DNA of 64,000 nt from Rhizorhabdus dicambivorans (GTDB taxonomy: Bacteria; Pseudomonadota; Alphaproteobacteria; Sphingomonadales; Sphingomonadaceae), in NCBI RefSeq assembly GCF_002355275.1, contig NZ_CP023449.1, forward strand, positions 620,001-684,000, read 5' to 3'. The notes under the pieces were generated by a model. The model had not been told where the DNA came from and made no database searches. It saw only the letters and a list, made by a program, of their open reading frames with translations. A program made the translations under genes and the position numbers. Positions 26,367 to 35,694 of this stretch are shown piece by piece. Numbering within the stretch: position 1 is the stretch's first letter; every line of letters begins with the position of its first letter.

Positions 26367-29300
26367 TCAGAACTCGGCCGAAAGGCTCAGCCGCACCATC
26401 CGGCCATAAGGGTTGCCGATGAAGGGCTCATAGTTGAGATCCTCCCGGGCAAAGGGCGGATCGGCGTCGAAGATGTTGAAGACGGTCGCCGTCATCACGA
26501 CATTCCACGGCAGCCGGGCCTGCAAGTTGAAGTCGACGGAGACGAAGTCCTTGATGTCGGCCCCCTGCAACAGCGACGTGCCGGCCGCCGAGACCGTGCG
26601 GTCCGGCGCGAACGGGCCCGTTCGCGTGTCGAACCGCTGGTCGTGCAGCCCGCCGGTATAGTTGACCGTCACGCGCGTATCGATCGCGCCCTTGCCCAGG
26701 TCCAGATAGGCTTGGCCCTTCCATTTCGGCACCGGATAGAGGGTCGACTGATAATTGAGCAGCCCGACGCCATCGAACGCGCGCTGCACGGTGACGCCCT
26801 CGACCAGGATGTCGCTGAACCTGTTGTGCAGCGTGCGGGTGACGTCAACGCCGGCGCCGAAGCGCACACCGTCGCCCAGCAGCCCGTTGTCACGATAATT
26901 GACGCTGATATCGATGCCGTCCGACATCAGGGTCGCGCCATTCTGATATTGGGTGCGGACGCGGGCGATGTCGTTCGCCGTCGTGGCGGTCGTGCAGCTC
27001 GGCGTCGTGAAGGTGAAGCGCGCGGCCAGCGCCGCATTGGTCGCGCAACTGTTCGGGGCGCCGGTGGGGAACAGCGCCGACACCATCGCCCCCAGTGGAT
27101 CGCTGACGATCACGTCGCTCAGCTCGTAGCGGAAATAATCGATGCTGGCATTGAATCCGGGCAGCTTGACCAACACCCCGGCAGAATAATTTTTCGAGCT
27201 TTCGGGCTTCAGCGCGGGATTGCCGAACACGTCGACCGGCTTGAAGGTCGTTCCGATAAGCTGCAGCGAGGTGATGAAATCGCCGGTGATCGTGTCGAGG
27301 ACCGGTCCGCGGAAGGTGGTCGCATAGCCGCCGCGGAAGGCCAACCACGGCGTCGCCTGCCAGCGCGCGCGGACCTGCGGATTGGTGGTCGATCCCACCC
27401 GGCCCCCATAGTCCTCATAGCGCAGCGCCGCCTGGACATCGACGCTATCGAGCACCGGCAGCTGCAGTTCGGCGAACACCGCCTTCACCCCGCCGTCGAG
27501 CGACGTATCGACATTCGATCCGATAAAGGCGAGCGCGCCATTGGCGGGGCTCGGCGTGGTCCCGGTCAGCGGCGCGCAGGCCGCCGGATTGGTATTGCCG
27601 GTGATCGGGGTATCGCGGCACGGGGTGGTCCGCAGATTGTTGTTGGCGCCATATTTCTTATCGAGCCAGGAGTGGCGATATTGCGCCCCGACGCCGAAAC
27701 GAATGTCGCCACCCGGCAGCATCACGCCCGACGATCCGCTGATGCTCGCATCGAGCACCGCCAGCCGGCTGTCCACCACTGTCGTCGCCTTGACATAGAA
27801 CCAGTCGGTCAGCGCGCGGCTGTTCGCCAGCGCGGGATTGCCCTGCGGATTGGTCGTGCCGTTGACCGCGCCCATCGTCACGGCATTGCCGAAAGGGTTC
27901 AGCCACAGGCAGCCATTCTGGCCGGGCGTGTTCGCCGCGACGTTGCAATTGGGGCCGCCGAAGCCGTGCAGGGCGAGCTGGACCCGGTCGCCGAACGAGT
28001 CATAGTCATCGAGATAGCGATGATAGTCGTGATAGGTCGCGGAGACGCTGTAGCTGATGTCGCCGCTCAGCTTGCCGGTCAGTTCGGCGGTCGCGCGGAT
28101 CGATTCCGACAGCCGCTGGCCACGTCCCGAGCCGGGTGCGCCGGGCTCGTCCAGCCGTGACGGATTGCCCCCCGCCATGTACGGCCGGAACAGTAGCAGC
28201 GGGAAGACCGCGCCGGTCGCCGTATCGGGCAACGCGCCCGGATTGGCGGCGCGATAGGCGGCGAAGCCCGGATTGGCGGCGGGAACGTAGACGCCCGCTA
28301 TGGCGGCCGCTGGATTGGTGCCCCCGAAGGCGGCGAGCGACGGCTGCTGGGTGAGCAGCCGCGATGGCGCGTTACGCGAATGGGGGACGTTGCTGCGGCC
28401 GTACAGCGCGCTCATCGTCAGCTTGCTGTCCGATGCGATATCGATCTCCACATCGGCGAAGGCGGTCAGCCGCCGCTCCAGGTCGGTCAGCGACACGAAA
28501 GGCGTATATTGGTTGTAGCAGCGGCTGTTCGCACCGACGAAACCGCCCAGCGCCGCACAGCTGCTGTCGGGCATCACCGCCGTGACGGGGGCGCCCGCCG
28601 CATTCACCGCCAGGAAGGTCGACGGATTGCCGCCCCCGGTCCAGCCGCCCTGCGGATTTTCGAGATAGGGACGGATGGCGAAATCGCGGTCGCTGGCGAG
28701 CAGTTCGCTGCGCTTGTTGTAGCCTATCGACGCCAGCACGCGGAAGCCGCTGCCGATATGCCCGTAGCTCAGCGAAGCGTCGATATCGCCATCGCTGCCC
28801 GGCACATGCCTGTACCCGGCCGAGGTGCGGAAGCCCTGCTGGTCGGTGCGGGTGATGAAGTTCAGCACGCCGGCGATCGCGTCCGATCCATAGGTCGCGG
28901 CGGCGCCGTCCTTCAGCACCTCGATCCGCCCGATCGCCGCGGTCGGGATCAGGTTCAGGTCGACCGCGGGCACGTTGTTGCCCGACGTCACCAGCCGCTT
29001 GTTGTTGAGCAGGACCAGCGTGCGCTGCGGGCTCAGCCCGCGCAGGTTCGCGGTGGCGATGCCCTCCGCCCCCTGCGAGCGGCTGTCATAGGGGTTGGAG
29101 TCGCCCAGCACGCCGCTCGACGTCGGCAGTGCCTTCAGCAGCTCGACCGCCGAAGGAGAGCCCTGTTTCTGCAGTTCGTCCGCGCCGATGACGTTGACCG
29201 GCAGCACCGCGTCCTCGCGCGCGCCACGAATGATCGATCCGGTGACGACGATGTCCTGCGCGGGAGCTTCCTCGACCAGGGCCTCAACCGCGGGAGCCGG

Positions 29301-29684
29301 CGGCGGCGCCTCGGCCGTACCGTCCCGGGTCTGGAGAGCGGCGAGACGGACCGGCGGCGCCGCGCTGATCCGGGCAAGGGCGATGCCGCCTTTCGGTCCG
29401 GCGATCGGCCGCAGCCCGCTGCCCTCGAGCAATATCTCTAGGGCTTCGGCGGGCGGCATCTCGCCGCGCACCGCGCGCGCCGTCTTGCCGGTCAGCAGGC
29501 CGATCGGCGCGAGGATCGCGATCCCCGACTGGCGCGAATAGGCGAGCACCGCCGATGACAGCGGCTGTGCCGGAATCGAGAAGGATGGATGGGTGCCCTT
29601 CGCCAGCGCCGGCGCGCCGAGAGCCGCGATCGACACATGCGCGACGAGTGAAAGCGTGAGAATCCTGAGCCTTGAACCGTGCAT
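26367..29684 (-). CDS. TonB-dependent receptor with STN signalling domain
   Basis: A 1105-residue outer-membrane receptor. The signal peptide (1-29) is followed by an STN (secretin/TonB N-terminal) domain at about 33-88 (FSIPAQPLSSAVLAYSRQSG), a TonB-box/plug region (DIVVTGSIIRGAREDAVLPV, plug about 150-270), and a long beta-barrel ending LSLSAEF with the terminal Phe. The STN domain plus neighbouring FecR and ECF sigma genes make this a transducer in a cell-surface signalling system, as in FecA. The substrate is probably an iron chelate or other scarce compound. The barrel sequence does not tell me which. Confidence 0.93.
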   Translation of the reverse strand: MHGSRLRILTLSLVAHVSIAALGAPALAKGTHPSFSIPAQPLSSAVLAYSRQSGIAILAPIGLLTGKTARAVRGEMPPAEALEILLEGSGLRPIAGPKGGIALARISAAPPVRLAALQTRDGTAEAPPPAPAVEALVEEAPAQDIVVTGSIIRGAREDAVLPVNVIGADELQKQGSPSAVELLKALPTSSGVLGDSNPYDSRSQGAEGIATANLRGLSPQRTLVLLNNKRLVTSGNNVPAVDLNLIPTAAIGRIEVLKDGAAATYGSDAIAGVLNFITRTDQQGFRTSAGYRHVPGSDGDIDASLSYGHIGSGFRVLASIGYNKRSELLASDRDFAIRPYLENPQGGWTGGGNPSTFLAVNAAGAPVTAVMPDSSCAALGGFVGANSRCYNQYTPFVSLTDLERRLTAFADVEIDIASDSKLTMSALYGRSNVPHSRNAPSRLLTQQPSLAAFGGTNPAAAIAGVYVPAANPGFAAYRAANPGALPDTATGAVFPLLLFRPYMAGGNPSRLDEPGAPGSGRGQRLSESIRATAELTGKLSGDISYSVSATYHDYHRYLDDYDSFGDRVQLALHGFGGPNCNVAANTPGQNGCLWLNPFGNAVTMGAVNGTTNPQGNPALANSRALTDWFYVKATTVVDSRLAVLDASISGSSGVMLPGGDIRFGVGAQYRHSWLDKKYGANNNLRTTPCRDTPITGNTNPAACAPLTGTTPSPANGALAFIGSNVDTSLDGGVKAVFAELQLPVLDSVDVQAALRYEDYGGRVGSTTNPQVRARWQATPWLAFRGGYATTFRGPVLDTITGDFITSLQLIGTTFKPVDVFGNPALKPESSKNYSAGVLVKLPGFNASIDYFRYELSDVIVSDPLGAMVSALFPTGAPNSCATNAALAARFTFTTPSCTTATTANDIARVRTQYQNGATLMSDGIDISVNYRDNGLLGDGVRFGAGVDVTRTLHNRFSDILVEGVTVQRAFDGVGLLNYQSTLYPVPKWKGQAYLDLGKGAIDTRVTVNYTGGLHDQRFDTRTGPFAPDRTVSAAGTSLLQGADIKDFVSVDFNLQARLPWNVVMTATVFNIFDADPPFAREDLNYEPFIGNPYGRMVRLSLSAEF

Positions 29685-29773
29685 AACCCCTCCTGTCGCA
29701 TCCGCTCTTGTCCGGATTGCGAGTCTAAGACGGACGAGCGAGCGGCTACCGAAGGGCGCCCCGGAAGAAAGTT

Positions 29774-30796
29774 TCACGCACCGGAGCGGCGACCGATCGT
29801 GACATGGCCGGTGGGGCTCCGCCTGATCTCGACGGGCAGGATGATCGGCAGGTTGGCGAAGAAGGTCTCGAAATCCTTGCGCATGAAGGTCGTCGCGATC
29901 CGCGCTTCGCCGAGCCGCGCATCGTCGATGCTGATCCCCGGCGCATAATAGCGGTTGAGGTCGGTCACCACGTCGGCCAGCGCCGCGTCGACATAGGTCA
30001 GCCGCCCCTCGCGCCATTCGCCGGGCGGGGCATCGACCCGGACCACGGCCGACTGCGAAGCCGCATCGAACAGCGCGACATCGGCCCTTGTGTCGACCCG
30101 CTGATAGGCCTGCAGGACATGGCGCGGCTTCGCGTGGAACAGCGGGGCTGCCTCGCTGACCTGAACGACGCCATCGAGCACGCTGGTGCTGACCCGTCCG
30201 CCGCTGCGGCGCACGTCGAACCGCGTGCCCAGGACTCGGACGCGGGTATCGCCGGCGTCGACGGTGAACGGGCGGCTGCTGTCATGCGCGACCTCGAAAA
30301 AGGCTTCGCCATGGATGATCTCGGCATGGCGCCCGCCGCTGCCGACATCGGCACGGATCCGGCTTTCCGGGCCCAGCGTCACCCGCGTCCCGTCGGCCAG
30401 CATCAGCGTCCGCATCTCCGCGACGGTGGTGCTGCTGTCGATCCCGCCGCCCCATGGCAGCGCGGGAAGCAGCAGCGCGGCGCCCGCCAGCGACGCGGCG
30501 ATCGCCGTGGCAGCGATCCGGCGGCGCCGCGAACCCCCCATATGAGCCCAGGCACGGCTGTGGCGGGACGGGGCGGCATGGGTCAGGGCCGGCCGGGGCT
30601 CCAGTTCGGCCAGAGAGCGTAGTGAAGCGGCGCCTGCCGCGATTCCCGCGATTTCGCCGAACGCCTTCCGATGGTCGGGATGCTCGTCCAGCCAGGCGCG
30701 CAGCGCGGCCTGCTGGCCGGCGGTCATCGTTCCGCTTCGCTGCTCGACGACCCAGCGGCTTGCCTCGGCGATGATATGGTCGCGTGTCTTCGCCAT
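29774..30796 (-). CDS. FecR-family anti-sigma/signal transducer
   Basis: A 340-residue inner-membrane protein. The cytosolic N-terminus has a DUF4880-like helical region (ASRWVVEQRSGTMTAGQQAA). One TM helix sits at about 90-110 (RRRIAATAIAASLAGAALLL), then the periplasmic FecR domain (GTRVTLGPESRIRADV, EAFFEVAHDSSRPFTVDAGD, VRVLGTRFDV) and a C-terminal STN-contact part (DVVTDLNRYYAPGISIDD). It should relay the receptor's loaded state to the sigma factor encoded 5 bp upstream. Confidence 0.93.
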   Translation of the reverse strand: MAKTRDHIIAEASRWVVEQRSGTMTAGQQAALRAWLDEHPDHRKAFGEIAGIAAGAASLRSLAELEPRPALTHAAPSRHSRAWAHMGGSRRRRIAATAIAASLAGAALLLPALPWGGGIDSSTTVAEMRTLMLADGTRVTLGPESRIRADVGSGGRHAEIIHGEAFFEVAHDSSRPFTVDAGDTRVRVLGTRFDVRRSGGRVSTSVLDGVVQVSEAAPLFHAKPRHVLQAYQRVDTRADVALFDAASQSAVVRVDAPPGEWREGRLTYVDAALADVVTDLNRYYAPGISIDDARLGEARIATTFMRKDFETFFANLPIILPVEIRRSPTGHVTIGRRSGA

Positions 30797-30801
30797 GGTC
30801 A

Positions 30802-31374
30802 CTATCGTCCGGCGTCCCCGATCGCGGCCGATCGGTCGATCGCATGCTGGCATTCGGCGAGCGCGGACGCCATCAGCTGGCGGATGCGGGCTTCGGAAAG
30901 CCGCATCTCCCTGGCGATCTCGACATATCGTAGTCCGTGGACGACATGCATGATGAACACCTTCCGCCGTTTCGCCTCCATGGCGCGCACCACGGCCTCG
31001 ACGATCGCGAGCTGCTCCCGCCCCAGTAAGACGCGCTCGATGTCCATGTTCGCAGGGCCGTCGCCCGGATCGGCGATCGTCTCGTCGTCTAGCGCGGCGT
31101 CGCGGACCCGGTCCCGCCGCCGCGCGTCAAGCACAACATTGCGCGAACAGGCATAGAGGAAGGCGCGCGGATTACTGATTTCCTGGGGCTTTTCCAGAGC
31201 GGCGAACCTGGCGAAGGCGGACTGGACGACCTCCTCGGGTTCGGGCGGTCCCGGCCCGAACTGGCGCTCGATATAGCGGCAAAGCTCCGCGCGGTAGCTG
31301 CGATAGGCGCGTTCGAGCAGATTGGCCGCCGGCTCGGCCGCGGCACCGCCATCCATCGGTAGCGCGTCGCGCAT
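30802..31374 (-). CDS. ECF sigma factor (FecI-like)
   Basis: A 190-residue sigma-70 family ECF protein. Region 2 (about 20-85) includes YRAELCRYIERQFG and NPRAFLYACSRNVVLD. Region 4 (about 125-175) has KRRKVFIMHVVHGLRYVEIA and LSEARIRQLMASALAEC. With FecR and the STN receptor downstream it forms the usual sigma/anti-sigma/receptor operon. It likely directs transcription of the receptor gene and perhaps remote targets. Confidence 0.92.
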   Translation of the reverse strand: MRDALPMDGGAAAEPAANLLERAYRSYRAELCRYIERQFGPGPPEPEEVVQSAFARFAALEKPQEISNPRAFLYACSRNVVLDARRRDRVRDAALDDETIADPGDGPANMDIERVLLGREQLAIVEAVVRAMEAKRRKVFIMHVVHGLRYVEIAREMRLSEARIRQLMASALAECQHAIDRSAAIGDAGR

Positions 31375-31465
31375 CGCCCGAACCCTCCCCCGGCGCGCAT
31401 CTTACGCTGCGTGCCGGGGATCGCAAATATGACGGCGCCCGGCCGGGAAGCCATCTCCTATATGA

Positions 31466-31804
31466 TCAGGCGCGCCCGCCGCGTTCGGTCGAATCCGCCT
31501 GGAGCTTCGTCACCGTCGCATCGTCGAGCGGGCTGTCGAAGCGGCAGCCCGCCTCGCGGCCGTCGGCCCAGACGATATGGGCATCGACCAGCCCCTTGCC
31601 CGGGAGCGACAGGCGGATCGATGTTTCGGGGGCGAGCTGCTGATAGAGCATCAGCCGTGCCCCGCCGCAGGATATGTCGATGATCCGGCAGGGCGAGCGC
31701 GAGGCGCCGACCTGCGCGCGGAACTGGGTGTCGAAGGCGGCGGCGCGGCGCGGAGCGCTGCGGCGGCCCTTGTCGTCACGCAGTTGCACCTCGGACGAAA
31801 ACAT
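31466..31804 (-). CDS. PilZ-domain protein
   Basis: A 112-residue single PilZ domain. It has the RxxxR-like KGRRSAPRRAAAF, the second motif CRIIDISCGGARLML (D-x-S-x-x-G), and VWADGREAGCRFDSPLDD. PilZ domains bind cyclic di-GMP. Both arginine and D-S-G motifs are recognisable, so binding is plausible. The ATG at 31804 has GGAG nine bases upstream and is preferred over the ATG at 31849. No flagellar or cellulose genes are adjacent, so the target is unknown. Confidence 0.85.
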   Translation of the reverse strand: MFSSEVQLRDDKGRRSAPRRAAAFDTQFRAQVGASRSPCRIIDISCGGARLMLYQQLAPETSIRLSLPGKGLVDAHIVWADGREAGCRFDSPLDDATVTKLQADSTERGGRA

Positions 31805-31931
31805 ACGCACACTCTCCCCGCGATCGCGCTCGGTCCTGGCGGGACTCATCGGTCAAGACCGCGTTTACCGTATTTCTACTTAGTCCCCTCGCGGTGCCGG
31901 GGCAACGGGCATTTGGGAGAGGTCGTTACGG

Positions 31932-32498
31932 CTACGCTTCGAGTTCGACGTCCCAATAGAGCCAGTCGCGCCAGCTCTGGTGGAGATAATGGGGCGGGAA
32001 GCTGCGGCCATTCTCCTGCAGCTCCCAGCTGGTCGGGCGGCGTGGCGCCTCGAACAGGCGCATGCCGGCCTGCTTCGGTGTACGGCCGCCCTTCCTGAGA
32101 TTGCATGGCGCGCAGGCGGTCGAGACATTCTCCCAGGTGGTCCGCCCGCCCTGCGCGCGCGGGATGACATGATCGAAGGTCAGATCGTTGAGCGTGCCGC
32201 AATATTGGCAGGAGAAGCGATCGCGCAGGAACAGGTTGAAGCGCGTGAAAGCGGGGCTGTCCGACTGCTTCACATATTGCCGCAGCGCGATGACCGAAGG
32301 CAGCCGCATCGCGAAATTCGGGCTTCGCACCTCGCGGTCATATTCGGAGACGATGTCGACCCGTTGCAAAAAAACCGCCTTGATAGCGGTTTGCCAGTTC
32401 CACAACGATAAGGGGTAATAGCTCAACGGCGTGTAATCGGCGTTGAGCACGAGCGCCGGGCAACTGTCCGGATGTCGCATGAGGTCGGAATGATACAT
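31932..32498 (-). CDS. HNH endonuclease
   Basis: A 188-residue protein with the HNH/beta-beta-alpha-metal motif: Cys97/Cys100 in FSCQYCG, LTFDHVIPRAQGG (His110), TWENVSTACAPCNLRKG (Asn124, Cys129, Cys132). The paired CxxC sites bind a structural zinc. The N-terminal LNADYTPLSYYPLSLWNWQ is typical of a stand-alone HNH family widespread in alphaproteobacteria. Its role is unclear and it is not part of an obvious restriction or phage system here. Confidence 0.9.
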   Translation of the reverse strand: MYHSDLMRHPDSCPALVLNADYTPLSYYPLSLWNWQTAIKAVFLQRVDIVSEYDREVRSPNFAMRLPSVIALRQYVKQSDSPAFTRFNLFLRDRFSCQYCGTLNDLTFDHVIPRAQGGRTTWENVSTACAPCNLRKGGRTPKQAGMRLFEAPRRPTSWELQENGRSFPPHYLHQSWRDWLYWDVELEA

Positions 32499-32650
32499 GG
32501 TCGCGCCAGGGCCTCCGCTGTGATGGAGAGCCCCACCGGCTTTGCCCGACCTTCCGTTCGCACACCGGAACGCCTATGGCCGAACCGGCCGCGCCCTCGT
32601 GGCCACCCTTTCGCGGGAAAGCGTGACATGGGCATGACACCATACCCATT

Positions 32651-32668
32651 GACTCTTCGTCAAGAGTC
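32651..32668. promoter_or_regulatory. Perfect hairpin just before gluQRS
   Basis: GACTCTT-CGTC-AAGAGTC, a 7-bp stem with a 4-base loop ending four bases before the GTG start of gluQRS. It would mask the ribosome-binding region if transcribed, or act as an operator. The function is a guess. Confidence 0.35.
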
Positions 32669-32671
32669 CCA

Positions 32672-33526
32672 GTGAGCGAAATGCCAATTTCCCGATTCGC
32701 GCCGAGTCCCACGGGACGATTGCACCTAGGCCACGGCTTTTCGGCGCTTTGCGCGCACGATCTGGCGCGTTCGGCGGGTGGGCGCTTCCTGCTGCGGATC
32801 GAGGATATCGATCCGATCCGCTGCCGGCCCGAACATGTCGCCGGCATCATCGAGGATCTGGCGTGGCTGGGCATCGGCTGGGATGAGCCGCCGCTGTTCC
32901 AGTCGCAGCGCCTGCCGCTCTATGCCGACGCGCTCGGCCGGCTGAAGGCGGCAGGGCTGGTCTATCCCTGCTTCTGCACCCGCGCCCGTATCGCCGCCGA
33001 GATCGCGGCCAGCGCCGCGGCGCCGCATGGGCCGGACGGGCCGCTCTATCCCGGCATCTGCCGCGACCTGCCCGACGAGGAACGCGCCGTCCGCATCGCG
33101 GCGGGCGAGGCGCATGCCTGGCGGCTTGATGTCGCCAAGGCGGCGGCGCTGGCGGGTCCGCTCAGCTGGCATGACGCACGGGCCGGGGAAGTCGCCGCCA
33201 CCCCGCATGCCCACGGCGATGTCGTCCTCGCCCGCAAGGACGCGCCGACCAGCTATCACCTTGCCGTCACCGTCGATGATGCGGCGCAGGGCGTGACCGA
33301 TGTGGTGCGCGGGGAGGACCTGTTCGCCGCCACCCATGTCCATCGCCTGCTCCAGGCGCTGCTCGCCCTGCCGGTGCCGCGCTATCATCATCACGCCCTG
33401 CTGGCCGACGAGAAGGGCGAACGGCTGGCCAAGCGCGCCGGATCGCCGACCCTGGCATCGATGCGCGCCGAGGGGGCCGATCCGGTGGAACTGGTGGCGA
33501 GACTGCGGGCAGCCGGGCGGCCGTGA
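32672..33526 (+). CDS. gluQRS: Glutamyl-Q tRNA(Asp) synthetase
   Basis: Attaches glutamate to queuosine in tRNA-Asp. The 284-residue protein is a GluRS catalytic core without the anticodon-binding domain. It has FAPSPTGRLHLGHGFSALCA (HIGH-like His18-His21), LLRIEDIDPIRCRPE, zinc-site residues in YPCFCTRARI and LYPGICRD, and the KMSKS-like GERLAKRAGS. The start is GTG 32672 or ATG 32681; both keep all motifs. A perfect hairpin lies directly upstream. Divergent from the HNH gene. Confidence 0.94.
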   Translation: MSEMPISRFAPSPTGRLHLGHGFSALCAHDLARSAGGRFLLRIEDIDPIRCRPEHVAGIIEDLAWLGIGWDEPPLFQSQRLPLYADALGRLKAAGLVYPCFCTRARIAAEIAASAAAPHGPDGPLYPGICRDLPDEERAVRIAAGEAHAWRLDVAKAAALAGPLSWHDARAGEVAATPHAHGDVVLARKDAPTSYHLAVTVDDAAQGVTDVVRGEDLFAATHVHRLLQALLALPVPRYHHHALLADEKGERLAKRAGSPTLASMRAEGADPVELVARLRAAGRP

Positions 33527-33612
33527 TGCCGCCGGGAAACCGCCGCACCATTGGCGCTTCGTCCCCGCTTCCTCTATGGGAGCGGCTCAAACAGTTGATC
33601 GCGAGCGACTAA

Positions 33613-35673
33613 ATGCCCGGTGCCACCCCCTTCCGTTCGATCCACGCCCATGGTTTCGTGCGTGTCGGCGCCGGCACGCCGCTGGCGACGGTGGGCGATG
33701 TCGCGGCCAATGTGGCGGGCATTCTCGATCTTGCGAGACAGGCCGATGCCGAGGGCGTCGACCTGCTGGTGCTGCCCGAACTGGCGCTGTCCTCCTATGC
33801 GATCGACGATCTCCACCTTCAGGACGCGCTGCTCGACCGTGTCGAGGCGGAGCTGGCGGGGATCGTCGCGGCGAGCGCCGATCTCGCGCCGGTGCTGCTG
33901 GTCGGTGCGCCGATCCGCCGCAACGGGCGGCTCTACAATAGCGCGGCGGTGATCTCGCGCGGGCGCATCCTCGGCGTGGTGCCGAAGAGCTTCCTGCCCA
34001 ATTATCGCGAATATTATGAGAAGCGCTGGTTCGCGCCCGGCCATGGCCTGAGCGGGCTCGACATTCTGCTGTGCGGGCAGCGCGTCCCCTTCGGGCCCGA
34101 CCTGATCTTCGCGGCCGACGACCTCGCCGACTTTCGTTTCCATGTCGAAATCTGTGAGGATTATTGGGCACCGCTGCCGCCTTCGACGCTGGGCGCGATG
34201 GCGGGGGCGCTGATCCTGTGCAACCTCTCCGCCTCGAACATCATCATCGGCAAGGCGCGGGACCGGGCGCTGCTCGCCCAGTCGCAGTCGATGCGCGCCA
34301 TCGCCGCCTATTGCTATTCGGCGAGCGGCCCCGGGGAGAGCACCACCGACCTGGCCTGGGATGGCCAGGCGATGATCCACGAGATGGGCACGATGCTCGC
34401 GGAGTCGAGCCGGTTCGGCATGGACCCCGAACTGATTGCCGCCGATGTCGACGTGTCGCGCCTCCGCCTCGAACGGATGCGGATGGGGACGTTCAACGAT
34501 GGCGCCGTCGCCGCCGGCCATCCCGAGAAGCGCTTCCGCACCATCGGCTTCGCGCACCGGCCGCACGGGCGCGATGTTGGGCTGCGCCGCTCGATCGCTC
34601 GTTTTCCCTTCGTCCCCGCCGACCCCCGCGAGCTCGACGCGGACTGCTATGAAGGCTTCAACATCCAGGTCGAAGGGTTGGTGAAGCGCTTCCAGTCGAC
34701 CGCCGGCAAGGCGATGGTGATCGGCATTTCCGGCGGTCTCGATTCGACCCATGCGCTGATCGTCGCTGCCAAGGCGTGCGACCGGCTGGGCCTGCCCCGC
34801 ACCACCATCCGCGGCTACACCATGCCGGGCTTCGCGACCGGCGAGGAGACCAGGGCCAATGCCTGGGCGCTGATGCGCGCGTTGGGCATCACGGCCGAGG
34901 AAATCGATATCCGCCCGGCGGCGACCCAGATGCTGGCCGATATGGGGCACCCCTTCGCGAAGGGCGAGCCGGTCTACGATGTCACTTTCGAAAATGTGCA
35001 GGCCGGGTTGCGCACCGATTATCTGTTCCGCCTCGCCAACCATCATGGCGGCTTCGTGATCGGCACCGGCGATCTCAGCGAACTGGCGCTCGGCTGGTGC
35101 ACCTATGGCGTCGGCGACCAGATGAGCCATTATGGCGTCAACGCCGGCGTACCCAAGACGCTGATCCAGTATCTGATCCGCTGGTGCGTCGCGACCGACC
35201 AGTTCGATCCCGAGACCGACCGCATCCTGACCGCGATTCTCGGCACCGAGATTTCGCCCGAGCTGGTTCCGGCCGATGCATCGGGCGCGATCCAGAGCAC
35301 TGAATCGAAGGTCGGGCCCTATGAGCTCAACGACTTTTTCCTCCACCATATCGCCCGGCTGGGGCTGAAGCCGTCGAAGGCCGCCTTCCTGGCCTGGCAT
35401 GCGTGGAAGGAAGCCGAGGGCGGATTATGGCCGGCGGGTTTCCCGGAGGCGCTGCGCAACAGCTATGATCTGGCGACGATCCGCCGCTGGCTTGAAAGTT
35501 TCCTGTTCCGCTTCTTCACGATCAGCCAGTTCAAGCGGTCGGCGATTCCCAACGGGCCCAAGGTGTCGGGCGGCGGCGCGCTGTCCCCGCGCGGCGACTG
35601 GCGCGCGCCGTCGGACGGCAATGCGAAGCTCTGGCTCGACGAGCTCGCCGCCGCGCTCGACGGCGAAGGCTGA
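33613..35673 (+). CDS. nadE: Glutamine-dependent NAD+ synthase
   Basis: A 686-residue two-domain enzyme for the last step of NAD synthesis. The N-terminal nitrilase-type glutaminase domain (about 10-290) has the triad Glu56 (LVLPELALSSY), Lys125 (VVPKSFLPNY) and Cys181 (FHVEICEDYW). The C-terminal synthetase domain has the ATP-PPi loop GISGGLDSTHALI at about 370, GTGDLSELALGWCTYG, and KVGPYELNDFFLHH. Length matches the Mycobacterium-type NadE. It is 21 bp upstream of the extra T2SS module but probably independent. Confidence 0.96.
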   Translation: MPGATPFRSIHAHGFVRVGAGTPLATVGDVAANVAGILDLARQADAEGVDLLVLPELALSSYAIDDLHLQDALLDRVEAELAGIVAASADLAPVLLVGAPIRRNGRLYNSAAVISRGRILGVVPKSFLPNYREYYEKRWFAPGHGLSGLDILLCGQRVPFGPDLIFAADDLADFRFHVEICEDYWAPLPPSTLGAMAGALILCNLSASNIIIGKARDRALLAQSQSMRAIAAYCYSASGPGESTTDLAWDGQAMIHEMGTMLAESSRFGMDPELIAADVDVSRLRLERMRMGTFNDGAVAAGHPEKRFRTIGFAHRPHGRDVGLRRSIARFPFVPADPRELDADCYEGFNIQVEGLVKRFQSTAGKAMVIGISGGLDSTHALIVAAKACDRLGLPRTTIRGYTMPGFATGEETRANAWALMRALGITAEEIDIRPAATQMLADMGHPFAKGEPVYDVTFENVQAGLRTDYLFRLANHHGGFVIGTGDLSELALGWCTYGVGDQMSHYGVNAGVPKTLIQYLIRWCVATDQFDPETDRILTAILGTEISPELVPADASGAIQSTESKVGPYELNDFFLHHIARLGLKPSKAAFLAWHAWKEAEGGLWPAGFPEALRNSYDLATIRRWLESFLFRFFTISQFKRSAIPNGPKVSGGGALSPRGDWRAPSDGNAKLWLDELAAALDGEG

Positions 35674-35694
35674 CCGGGGGCGGGGGCGCAAGCC

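Noticed and set aside
26277-28160. 627-codon open frame on the plus strand
   Set aside because: It is antisense to the STN-type TonB receptor, whose plug, barrel and terminal Phe are clear. Composition is that of a shadow frame.
31932-32498. HNH nuclease as part of a defence or phage system
   Set aside because: Neighbours are housekeeping genes and the protein belongs to a stand-alone family common in alphaproteobacterial core genomes.
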